A stretch of DNA of 38,879 nt from a virus. Within the stretch, counting starts at the first letter, position 1. Every line of letters starts with the position of its first letter. The notes beneath the pieces were generated by a model. The model was given only the letters and a program-made list of their open reading frames with translations, did no database searches and had not been told where the DNA came from. Below, piece after piece: positions 25,017-31,399 of this stretch. The translations under genes and the position numbers were made by a program. The stretch covers positions 1-38,879 of the IMG/VR virus record IMGVR_UViG_3300025652_000188. One strand, written 5' to 3'.

Positions 25017-26036
25017 ATGGATAGCGTAATAACCATAGATCAAGATACTAATCTTAAATCCAACGAACTTCACGAACATTCAAATCCTTTTGATGTTTCA
25101 TTATTTGAAGACAATGCGAAAATAAAAAGAATTCCATTGTATGCTTATGATGAAGATGAATACGGGGTTGGTAACCAAGTTAAGCTTGAAAGATATTCAG
25201 GTTTATATAATGAAAGCTTAAATAAAGTTTTACAATCTCGACCAATTGCAGATACTTATAAACTTGTACCTCACCAAGATTTATTTGCATTGCAAGCTAA
25301 CATTTTAGATAAAACAGATTTACCTAAAACAAATGTGCGAGTAGTAGATAAACTTATCAATGGTGGCTTACAAGCTCAAAGAACTATTTACTATGATGAC
25401 TTAGCCGTTCCCGTTTCTAATGATAGAGATATAGTAAAGGCAAGAATTGATATTTTTAATTCTGTTGATACTAGTTGGGCTTTCCAAGTTTTTAGCGGAG
25501 CTTATCGCAATCTATGTAGAAACACTTTAGTTTTTGGCGGGGAAAAATCTTATCATCAAAAGAAGAAACATACCTTAAATCTTAATCCGTCTGCTATGGT
25601 TCAAAAGGCGGGTTTGGGATTGTCTATGTGGTCGCACCAAAAAGACTTGATGCTTAATTGGCGTGGTATCCAAATCACAGATCAACAATTTGCAGATATG
25701 TTAAAAGAAACTATTTGCACCAAGAAAACTAAATCTGCTGAAGTTGGTGTTAATCCCGTAAATGAAACTAAGCTTAATTACTTGCTTGGCTTATTTGATG
25801 AAGAGAAAAAGGAATTAGGTTCTACACTTTGGGGAGCTTATAACGCCTTAACTCATTGGTCGACACATACTGATTATAAGGTGGAAAGATATAATTCTGA
25901 AACTCATAAATTGGAAACTATTAATGGTGGTCGCACCAATGCGAATAAACCAAACGTGGAAAGACAAAGAGCAGATGTAGTAAGGGAACTACTCACTTCA
26001 GATGCTTGGCAATCTTTAGAAATGGCTAATGCTTAA
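25017..26036 (+). CDS. DUF932 family protein
   Basis: A 339-aa protein with features of the DUF932 phage/plasmid-like family (TIGR03299 type): the segment FSGAYRNLCRNTLVFG near the middle and the family-like TLWGAYNALTHWSTH near residue 275-290. The family occurs in phages and plasmids; its function is not established. Two exact TGGTCGCACCA motifs lie inside this gene (25629-25639 and 25928-25938). It has its own 77-base leader, including the palindrome ACACTTTTAGTGT at 24988-25000. Confidence 0.75.
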   Translation: MDSVITIDQDTNLKSNELHEHSNPFDVSLFEDNAKIKRIPLYAYDEDEYGVGNQVKLERYSGLYNESLNKVLQSRPIADTYKLVPHQDLFALQANILDKTDLPKTNVRVVDKLINGGLQAQRTIYYDDLAVPVSNDRDIVKARIDIFNSVDTSWAFQVFSGAYRNLCRNTLVFGGEKSYHQKKKHTLNLNPSAMVQKAGLGLSMWSHQKDLMLNWRGIQITDQQFADMLKETICTKKTKSAEVGVNPVNETKLNYLLGLFDEEKKELGSTLWGAYNALTHWSTHTDYKVERYNSETHKLETINGGRTNANKPNVERQRADVVRELLTSDAWQSLEMANA

Positions 26037-26113
26037 TGGCTGAGTTTCTTGCAAATTTATCCCGTATAATGGTCATCTTTTTGGTGATCATTATCTTAGC
26101 AATCTTGTTTTAA
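26036..26113 (+). CDS. 25-aa hidden membrane peptide
   Basis: An open frame whose ATG shares one base with the stop of the DUF932 gene (TAATG), the junction used repeatedly in this genome. The peptide MAEFLANLSRIMVIFLVI continues with more hydrophobic residues to the end, so it is a single membrane segment with a short polar head. It has no separate ribosome-binding site and would depend on coupled translation. Very short, so moderate confidence; function unknown. Confidence 0.4.
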   Translation: MAEFLANLSRIMVIFLVIIILAILF

Positions 26114-26126
26114 CTTAGGAGAAATT

Positions 26127-26594
26127 ATGAAAAGACTACACTTAAATAAAATGTCAACACTTCTTGAAAGTTTGGAAGTTGTTGCACGTAACGCTAAGAA
26201 CAAAGGTCATAGATCGGGTTTCAGATGCCATGATCTTGCATTGCAGTTGGCTGATCAATTCAAAGTTTTTGAACCTACATTGGAAAGCGTAATTACTAAT
26301 AGGGAAAATAAAAACAATCCCTTTAAAATTAAAGGTAATGACACGCTAACACGTGGAGAATTTCAAGTTTACAAGCTTATTAAATCGCATGATATGGTTA
26401 AAATTATTGACGTCTACAATGATACAGATAATAAAAAAGCGTTTAATACTGTTAGGCAATACGTAAACATTCTTAAACAAAAAGGGTATTTACAAACTAT
26501 AAAGATTAAAGGCGATAGACATAAATACTATAAAGCTTATCCGCTTTCATTTCATACGATGGATAGAAATTTGGTGAATAAATTATCTAGTTGA
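26127..26594 (+). CDS. 155-aa winged-helix-like protein
   Basis: The C-terminal half has a winged-helix look: TRGEFQVYKLIKSHDMVKIIDVYND, then a recognition-helix-like AFNTVRQYVNILKQKGYL and a basic wing (IKIKGDRHKYYKAY). The N-terminal half is helical and basic with no known domain. It is probably a DNA-binding regulator made late in this early operon, followed directly by a strong terminator. TTAGGAGAAATT before the ATG is an ideal ribosome-binding site. Confidence 0.65.
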   Translation: MKRLHLNKMSTLLESLEVVARNAKNKGHRSGFRCHDLALQLADQFKVFEPTLESVITNRENKNNPFKIKGNDTLTRGEFQVYKLIKSHDMVKIIDVYNDTDNKKAFNTVRQYVNILKQKGYLQTIKIKGDRHKYYKAYPLSFHTMDRNLVNKLSS

Positions 26595-26620
26595 CTTAGT
26601 TTTTTAAATAAGATTATAAT
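26591..26620 (+). promoter_or_regulatory. sigma-70 promoter overlapping a terminator
   Basis: -35 TTGACT (26591-26596), 18-base spacer, perfect -10 TATAAT (26615-26620). Transcription would start near 26627, inside the left arm of the terminator hairpin at 26623. It would drive the four small genes from 26694 to 27789. Confidence 0.65.
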
Positions 26621-26622
26621 TA

Positions 26623-26656
26623 ACCATGCTAGGAACAATCTTAGCGTGGTTTTTTT
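26623..26656 (+). terminator. Rho-independent terminator
   Basis: A 12-base-pair stem (ACCATGCTAGGA with TCTTAGCGTGGT, two G-T pairs), 4-base loop ACAA, then a run of seven T. It lies just after the winged-helix-like gene and should end transcripts coming from 21003-26594. Confidence 0.85.
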
Positions 26657-26693
26657 AAACCTTAATTTTTAAATAGAAAAAGGATTTCTTACA

Positions 26694-27074
26694 ATGGAAA
26701 CAAAACAATATTTAATTAAAAGTGAATACGATTTTAACAATAAAAAATTTAATGCAGTCAATAATTGTGAACTAACTGTTCAATTCAAAATAATGGATAG
26801 TTGTGCAATGGTTGAAATTGTTGGTCGTTATAATGGTCGCACCAATGAAGAATTTAAACATCAAATATTTTGCCATAAAGATCAGATGTTAAAAGTTTTA
26901 CCTAATGTTAACGATCAAGTTGAAAAGTTTAATGAACCATTCAACAAAGATAGGGTTTTAATTGATCAGCGAATAGGTGTTATCTTTGAAGAGGAAAAGC
27001 AAAAAGAATACCAATTGGGCTTGCATGGTCAAATAGATCTTGAAGAGTTAATTAATAAAAAGAAAGGGAACTAA
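26694..27074 (+). CDS. 126-aa hypothetical protein
   Basis: Unrecognised protein. The N-terminal half is beta-rich (NNCELTVQFKIMDSCAMVEIVGRYNGR) and the C-terminal half helical and charged. First gene behind the promoter at 26591, with AAGGA ahead of the ATG. It contains an exact TGGTCGCACCA motif (26834-26844). Function unknown. Confidence 0.65.
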   Translation: METKQYLIKSEYDFNNKKFNAVNNCELTVQFKIMDSCAMVEIVGRYNGRTNEEFKHQIFCHKDQMLKVLPNVNDQVEKFNEPFNKDRVLIDQRIGVIFEEEKQKEYQLGLHGQIDLEELINKKKGN

Positions 27075-27076
27075 TT

Positions 27077-27262
27077 ATGGCTTATTATTTTAGTTGTAAC
27101 GAATGTAATTATAAAGAGCATTTTAATGATCAGTTTAACATTCCAAGTAAAGCCCTTGAAGGGAAGTTAAACGACTATGAAAGTGTTATTTGTTCTAGTT
27201 GTGTATCACAAAAAACAAGATTAAAAGGTAACTATATTATTATTGAAAAAGGAAACAAATAG
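27077..27262 (+). CDS. 61-aa zinc-ribbon protein
   Basis: Two CxxC pairs (CNECN near residue 8 and CSSC near residue 40) make a small zinc ribbon, with a basic C-terminal end. Such proteins bind nucleic acid or act as small regulators. It follows the previous gene by two bases. Function unknown. Confidence 0.65.
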   Translation: MAYYFSCNECNYKEHFNDQFNIPSKALEGKLNDYESVICSSCVSQKTRLKGNYIIIEKGNK

Positions 27263-27469
27263 ATGACTTTATATAATACAGATTATGTTTTAGTAGATAT
27301 TGAAACAAAAAAACCAATTGAAAGTTATGATGTTATTAATCACTTTTCGTCTGTCATTAATGAATATAATGATCATTTATTAAGTGAAAATATAGAATAT
27401 ATTCCAATGAATAAGTTATCAAAGGAAGAACAAACAAACTATTTAATTAACTTGAAAGGAAAAAACTAA
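27263..27469 (+). CDS. 68-aa hypothetical protein
   Basis: Unrecognised small protein (MTLYNTDYVLVDIETKKPI at the start, a helical middle). Its ATG follows the previous stop directly and its stop shares a base with the next ATG (TAATG), so it is held in a coupled run of small genes. A preceding AAAGGAAAC serves as ribosome-binding site. Confidence 0.6.
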   Translation: MTLYNTDYVLVDIETKKPIESYDVINHFSSVINEYNDHLLSENIEYIPMNKLSKEEQTNYLINLKGKN

Positions 27470-27789
27470 TGTCTACTTTATTTGAAAACATAAATAAAAA
27501 CGATCTAGAATTAAATAATCTTGCAAAGGTCGAGAACTTTAAAAGCTCAAGGTCAGGGAATCCAATTGCTAATCAATTTAGAATTACTTTACAGAATGGA
27601 ACAGAAATATTCCAATCTTACAATTCTATTATAGCCGTAAAGGTTAATGGTTTAACTTTCCTTGATCGCACGTGTTGGGATTACTCAAATACTACTTCAA
27701 GATATAGGAAAGAGTTTCTAAACGAGGATACTAAAACCACTAAACAAAAGATTAAAGATGATGTTTACATTCTTATGAACTTGAATTAA
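27469..27789 (+). CDS. 106-aa hypothetical protein
   Basis: Unrecognised protein with a beta-rich centre (ANQFRITLQNGTEIFQSYNSIIAVKVNG) followed by WDYSNTTSRYRKEFL, a pattern I associate with small early phage proteins of unknown function. Last gene before the terminator at 27810 and the long non-coding stretch. Confidence 0.65.
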   Translation: MSTLFENINKNDLELNNLAKVENFKSSRSGNPIANQFRITLQNGTEIFQSYNSIIAVKVNGLTFLDRTCWDYSNTTSRYRKEFLNEDTKTTKQKIKDDVYILMNLN

Positions 27790-27809
27790 ATATCTTAATT
27801 CCTCCCCTC

Positions 27810-27845
27810 AAAACCTCCCTTGATTTAGTTCTTGGGGGGTTTTTT
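27810..27845 (+). terminator. Rho-independent terminator
   Basis: Stem AAAACCTCCC with GGGGGGTTTT (10 pairs, one G-T), loop of 14 bases, then T residues overlapping the stem end. It ends the early plus-strand operon 20 bases after its last stop codon. Confidence 0.8.
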
Positions 27846-28377
27846 GTTGGGTAAACTAGAATAATAGTTAAATGGTTGGTATCATTGGGTTTCTTGGTGT
27901 GTTGTTGTTTTGGTATATGTTCGCAATCTGTACCTCAAACGCTACCTTTTAGGCTTTATCAATACAACTTATTGAAAAAATTGCACCTAAATTAAAAAAG
28001 AAATACACGTGACGCCTATATATTAAACGTGGCTAGCAATCCCAATATGAAACACGGCTTATATTAGGTTGGCTTATGATCCTATGGTTTCAATGAGGGT
28101 AAACACAAAAAAAAGTCCCTATACGGGGTGCAAAGGGACACTGGGGACCCCCCGGTATACGTATGCAATGTCGCCATATTTTTATCTGAATGAGTTACTT
28201 GTACAAGTTATTCGCACCCCTTTGGGTAAACATGCGAAATATCCCCTTGTGTTACGATTGGTCGCACCCTTTAGGGTATCCCTGTGTGTATGTAGGTGTA
28301 TTTCCCCGGAGGATCTACTCCGATTGTATCCATCCTGACGAAAAAGTCAAGTAAATTCGTACAAATTTTTTTTTTAT
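27846..28377. other. long non-coding stretch with clustered hairpins
   Basis: No convincing gene: an open frame at 28069-28338 begins with TTG, has no ribosome-binding site and an unnatural composition. The first half is AT-rich. From 28115 to 28322 there are at least six inverted repeats: GTCCCT/AGGGAC (28115-28139), GGGGACCCCCC (28143-28153), the 12-base palindrome ACTTGTACAAGT (28197-28208), TTCGCA/TGCGAA enclosing CCC/GGG (28211-28238), ACCCTTTAGGGT (28266-28277) and CGGAG/CTCCG (28307-28322). A GGTCGCACC motif lies at 28260-28268. The region is GC-rich compared with its flanks. It is a candidate origin, packaging or regulatory region ahead of the terminase genes. Confidence 0.6.
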
Positions 28378-28406
28378 TTGACATTAGGTTAATCTGTACG
28401 TATAAT
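28378..28406 (+). promoter_or_regulatory. consensus sigma-70 promoter for the head operon
   Basis: A perfect -35 TTGACA (28378-28383), exactly 17 bases of spacer, and a perfect -10 TATAAT (28401-28406). A T-rich tract (28366-28375) just upstream resembles an UP element. Transcription would start near 28413 and run into the terminase, portal and capsid genes. Confidence 0.85.
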
Positions 28407-28412
28407 CTAGGT

Positions 28413-28504
28413 ATCAAGACCAGTTAGAGCAGCAGCAACCGCTCCTTTCTCGTGCTTTGGCTCAACTTTTTAGGCTCTTGACTCAATAAGCAAAGGAAAA
28501 ACCC
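28413..28504 (+). promoter_or_regulatory. structured 5' leader of the head operon
   Basis: About 90 bases lie between the predicted start and the first codon. TCAAGACC (28414-28421) can pair with GGCTCTTGA (28473-28481) with one bulge, closing nearly the whole leader. Inside it GAGC (28427-28430) and GCTC (28441-28444) can form a small hairpin. The ribosome-binding site AAAGGA at 28492-28497 is left outside the stem. No known riboswitch or tRNA pattern is recognised. Confidence 0.45.
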
Positions 28505-28714
28505 GTGTTTGAAGCAATTGTACTCGTCTGTTACTTAGGATTGGCGTCCGATTGTAGAGAATTACACGATTCACGAGGTCCTTACGACACAGAAATGCTC
28601 TGTAAAGAGCGAGTTGTCGAAATAACAACAGAATTACCAACTTGGTTACCTAATTATAAGATGATGGGATACAGATGTAATGAATTTACTCCCGAAAAAG
28701 ACTTCCCAGCGTGA
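28505..28714 (+). CDS. 69-aa Cys-containing protein with hydrophobic N-terminus
   Basis: Starts with GTG behind AAAGGA. The N-terminus FEAIVLVCYLGLASDC is hydrophobic, like a short signal or membrane segment, followed by a polar part with further cysteines (residues near 33 and 58). The four cysteines may pair outside the cytoplasm. It is the first gene of the head operon and overlaps the small terminase gene by 35 bases. Function unknown. Confidence 0.6.
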   Translation: MFEAIVLVCYLGLASDCRELHDSRGPYDTEMLCKERVVEITTELPTWLPNYKMMGYRCNEFTPEKDFPA

Positions 28715-29081
28715 AATAACGCCCCAACAAGAAGAATTCCTAACTAATTTGTTCGAGAATGGGGGCAATGTCACCGATGCAGCACTTCAAGCGGGCTACG
28801 CTAAGGGTAGTATAACATGGTTAAAGAACAGTTTAGCCGATGAGATCATAACTCGCACAAAGAACATACTGTCTATGAACGCATTTAAGGCTGCTACACG
28901 CCTTGTAACGACAATTGACAATCCCGTACCCGAAAGAGGGGACGACCTACGCTTCAGGGCTGCAGAATCGCTCTTAAACAGGGTTGGCTTGGGAAAACAA
29001 GAAACAACTAACGTAAATGTACAAGCAGTACACGGTATTGTGTTGCTGCCACCAAAGAAAGAGGTCGTAATCGATGGCTGA
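28680..29081 (+). CDS. terS: terminase small subunit
   Basis: A 133-aa protein with the helix-turn-helix start typical of small terminases: ITPQQEEFLTNLFENGGNVTDAALQAGY, followed by KGSITWLKNSLADEI. It would recognise phage DNA and regulate the large subunit. The C-terminal half (AATRLVTTI ... FRAAESLLNRVGLG) is the usual oligomerisation part. Position two genes upstream of the large terminase supports the call. Its stop overlaps the next gene by 8 bases. Confidence 0.8.
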   Translation: MNLLPKKTSQREITPQQEEFLTNLFENGGNVTDAALQAGYAKGSITWLKNSLADEIITRTKNILSMNAFKAATRLVTTIDNPVPERGDDLRFRAAESLLNRVGLGKQETTNVNVQAVHGIVLLPPKKEVVIDG

Positions 29082-29322
29082 TCTAAACACATTATTCAAA
29101 GTACTCAACACAATCAACGCTCTGGCAACTCCCAACGAGCTTACTGACAAGATGAGTGACAAGTTAAACCAGATGATCCAATCCTTATCTCCATCTGAAA
29201 AGAAGGAAGCCAAAGATGCCCTCAAAGAAAAACAAAAGCAGGGAATGAAATATGGTGGCAAAGCATCAAAGAAATGTAGTGCCAACAGAGACAGTAGGAA
29301 TACACGTAAAGTCAATAGTTAG
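29074..29322 (+). CDS. 82-aa protein with MKYGGK motif
   Basis: Helical, then basic: NELTDKMSDKLNQMIQSL, SEKKEAKDALKEKQKQG, then GMKYGGKASKKC and a basic tail. The YGGK motif links it to the MYGG protein at 9799 and the GGRIG segment of the 735-aa protein. Lies between the terminase subunits; function unknown. Confidence 0.65.
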   Translation: MADLNTLFKVLNTINALATPNELTDKMSDKLNQMIQSLSPSEKKEAKDALKEKQKQGMKYGGKASKKCSANRDSRNTRKVNS

Positions 29323-29333
29323 GAGAAACGACA

Positions 29334-29699
29334 GTGGCTAAAACTATAGATAAGAATAAATTAAATCAAAGTAAACAATTACAAAAGAAAAGTGAACGAG
29401 AAAAAGCTCAAGGAAATCAACTTTTAGGTGCAAAATCAAAAATAAAAGGTGAGATGAGCAAGGATCTTGCAAGGGTAAAGTCTATTCAACAAAGTCAAAA
29501 AGATGCTGATAAAGCATTTGCAGATAAGCAAAAGAAAAGTGTACAAGACAGAAAGAAAAGTCAACTACAGGTTGCAAAAGATTATTACAATAGTAAGAAT
29601 AAATCTAAAATGGCACAGCCTCGAATTGGATTAAATCCAGATGCACTCTCTATTAAGGGAGCTTCAGGTCCTAGAGGTAAATTCTTAAAAAGAATATAG
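29334..29699 (+). CDS. 121-aa basic coiled protein
   Basis: Very Lys/Gln-rich helical protein (NQSKQLQKKSEREKAQGN, RVKSIQQSQKDADKAFADKQ) with a Gly/Pro basic C-terminus (SGPRGKFLKRI). Starts with GTG behind AGGAG. Its stop is directly followed by the large terminase ATG. High charge and position hint at DNA contact during packaging, but no family is recognised. Confidence 0.65.
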   Translation: MAKTIDKNKLNQSKQLQKKSEREKAQGNQLLGAKSKIKGEMSKDLARVKSIQQSQKDADKAFADKQKKSVQDRKKSQLQVAKDYYNSKNKSKMAQPRIGLNPDALSIKGASGPRGKFLKRI

Positions 29700-31394
29700 A
29701 TGACTGAACCAGAACCGAAGCGTGGACGTGGTCGCCCTAAGAAAGACCCCGAAGCACCGAAGCAAAGATATTTCCTGTCTGCCGCAGAGAAAGCGAGACG
29801 ACAATCACAAAAGAGATTACGTGACGCAAAGAAACGTGCAGATAAATTAACTAAAGTAGCAGAAAGTAAAAGAAGATATGCCAGAAAGCTTGAAGAGAAA
29901 GTTGGTAAAGTTGAGAAAGCTCTTAAGGGAGATACAAGTACCGTTATCGATACAGGTGACTTGGCAACACTTCCTCCACCTGTCCAAGAACTCGTGGGTA
30001 GCCGTGAAGTGGTGTTTCAGCCGAATGAAGGACCTCAAGAAGAGTTCCTTTCGTCTAGCGAAAGAGATGTACTCTATGGAGGTGCTGCTGGTGGGGGAAA
30101 ATCTTTCGCCTTGCTTGCAGATCCGCTTCGTTACTGCACTAATCCTAATCATAGGGGTCTTCTTCTCAGGCGTACTCTTGACGAACTTACTGAGTTAATT
30201 GACAAGTCACGACAACTCTACCCGAAAGCGTTCCCCGGAGCGAAGTTCAGGGAATCAAAGTCAACGTGGCACTTCCCATCGGGAGCTACCATTTGGTTTA
30301 CGTATCTAGACAAAGACAAAGATGTAACCCGATTTCAAGGACAAGCTTTCAACTGGATAGGCATAGACGAGATAACCCAGTACCCGACACCCTACGTGTG
30401 GGACTACCTGAGATCAAGATTGAGAAGCACCGACCCAGAGCTACAGCAAAATCTGTATATGAGGTGTACAGCCAACCCCGGAGGAATCGGCGGTTGGTGG
30501 ATCAAGAAGATGTACATTGACATAGGTGAACACAACAAACCGTTCCCTGCATCCGATGTCGAAACAGGTAAACCTTTCTTGTGGCCGCAAGGACACGAAA
30601 AGGAAGGACAACCTTTATTTTATCGTAGGTTTATTCCTGCACGTCTAACAGACAACCCGTTCCTTATGGCTGATGGACAATATGAAGCTATGCTTCGTTC
30701 ACTACCAGAGATAGAACGGAAGAGATTACTTGAAGGGGATTGGGATGTAGCCGATGGTGCAGCCTTCCCAGAATTTAGCAGAGCGAAACATGTTGTGGAA
30801 AGTTTTGACTTACCTACCAACTGGCCCCGTATCAGGGCGGCTGACTACGGGTATGCGAGTCCTTCTTGCGTTCTTTGGGGTGCTATTGATTGGGATAATA
30901 ATATCTGGATTTATAGAGAATTATACGTAAAACAGTTGACAGCGGAGCAATTAGCGGATAGAATACTAGAAGCGGAACAATTAGATCCGTTACCCCACTA
31001 CACAGTATTAGACTCATCATGTTGGAACAAGACAGGCTTTGGTCCTTCTATAGCTGAAACAATGATGAGATGTGGAGTTCGTTGGACTCCCTCAGATCGA
31101 AATAGAATACAAGGTAAAATGGAAATTCATCGTAGGCTTGCAGATGACCCAAGAACAAACGAACCGAGATTACGAGTGTTTTCTAATTGTAGCAACACTG
31201 TCAAGCAATTGGCAGCAATTCCTCTTTCCAAGACTAACAGCGAAGACGTGGACACAAAAGCAGAAGACCACGCATACGATGCGTTGAGGTATATGTTAAT
31301 GACAAGGATGACAGGTTATGCGGCGATTCATCAAACGCTTAATGGTATCAAGAATCAGGTCTATCAAGTCCAAAATGAAACATTTGGATACTAA
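29700..31394 (+). CDS. terL: terminase large subunit
   Basis: A 564-aa packaging motor. ATPase domain: Walker A GGAAGGGKS (residues 127-135), Walker B WIGIDE (Asp223, Glu224), and a coupling segment CTANPGG near 256-262. Nuclease domain: RAADYGYASPS with an Asp near residue 380, then VLDSSCW and, near the C-terminus, KAEDHAYDALRY, which would cut concatemers into genomes. The N-terminus is unusual: RGRGRPKK (residues 8-15) is an AT-hook-like DNA-binding motif, followed by about 60 basic helical residues before the ATPase. The rest follows the common terminase pattern. Confidence 0.93.
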   Translation: MTEPEPKRGRGRPKKDPEAPKQRYFLSAAEKARRQSQKRLRDAKKRADKLTKVAESKRRYARKLEEKVGKVEKALKGDTSTVIDTGDLATLPPPVQELVGSREVVFQPNEGPQEEFLSSSERDVLYGGAAGGGKSFALLADPLRYCTNPNHRGLLLRRTLDELTELIDKSRQLYPKAFPGAKFRESKSTWHFPSGATIWFTYLDKDKDVTRFQGQAFNWIGIDEITQYPTPYVWDYLRSRLRSTDPELQQNLYMRCTANPGGIGGWWIKKMYIDIGEHNKPFPASDVETGKPFLWPQGHEKEGQPLFYRRFIPARLTDNPFLMADGQYEAMLRSLPEIERKRLLEGDWDVADGAAFPEFSRAKHVVESFDLPTNWPRIRAADYGYASPSCVLWGAIDWDNNIWIYRELYVKQLTAEQLADRILEAEQLDPLPHYTVLDSSCWNKTGFGPSIAETMMRCGVRWTPSDRNRIQGKMEIHRRLADDPRTNEPRLRVFSNCSNTVKQLAAIPLSKTNSEDVDTKAEDHAYDALRYMLMTRMTGYAAIHQTLNGIKNQVYQVQNETFGY

Positions 31395-31399
31395 AACAA

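Noticed and set aside
28069-28338. An 89-codon open frame in the long non-coding stretch
   Set aside because: It starts with TTG, lacks a ribosome-binding site, and its amino acids follow the local hairpins rather than a natural protein composition.
28413-28504. tRNA or known riboswitch in the head-operon leader
   Set aside because: No TTC-A arm motif, no cloverleaf pairing and no recognised aptamer sequence; only one long-range stem and a small hairpin can be drawn.
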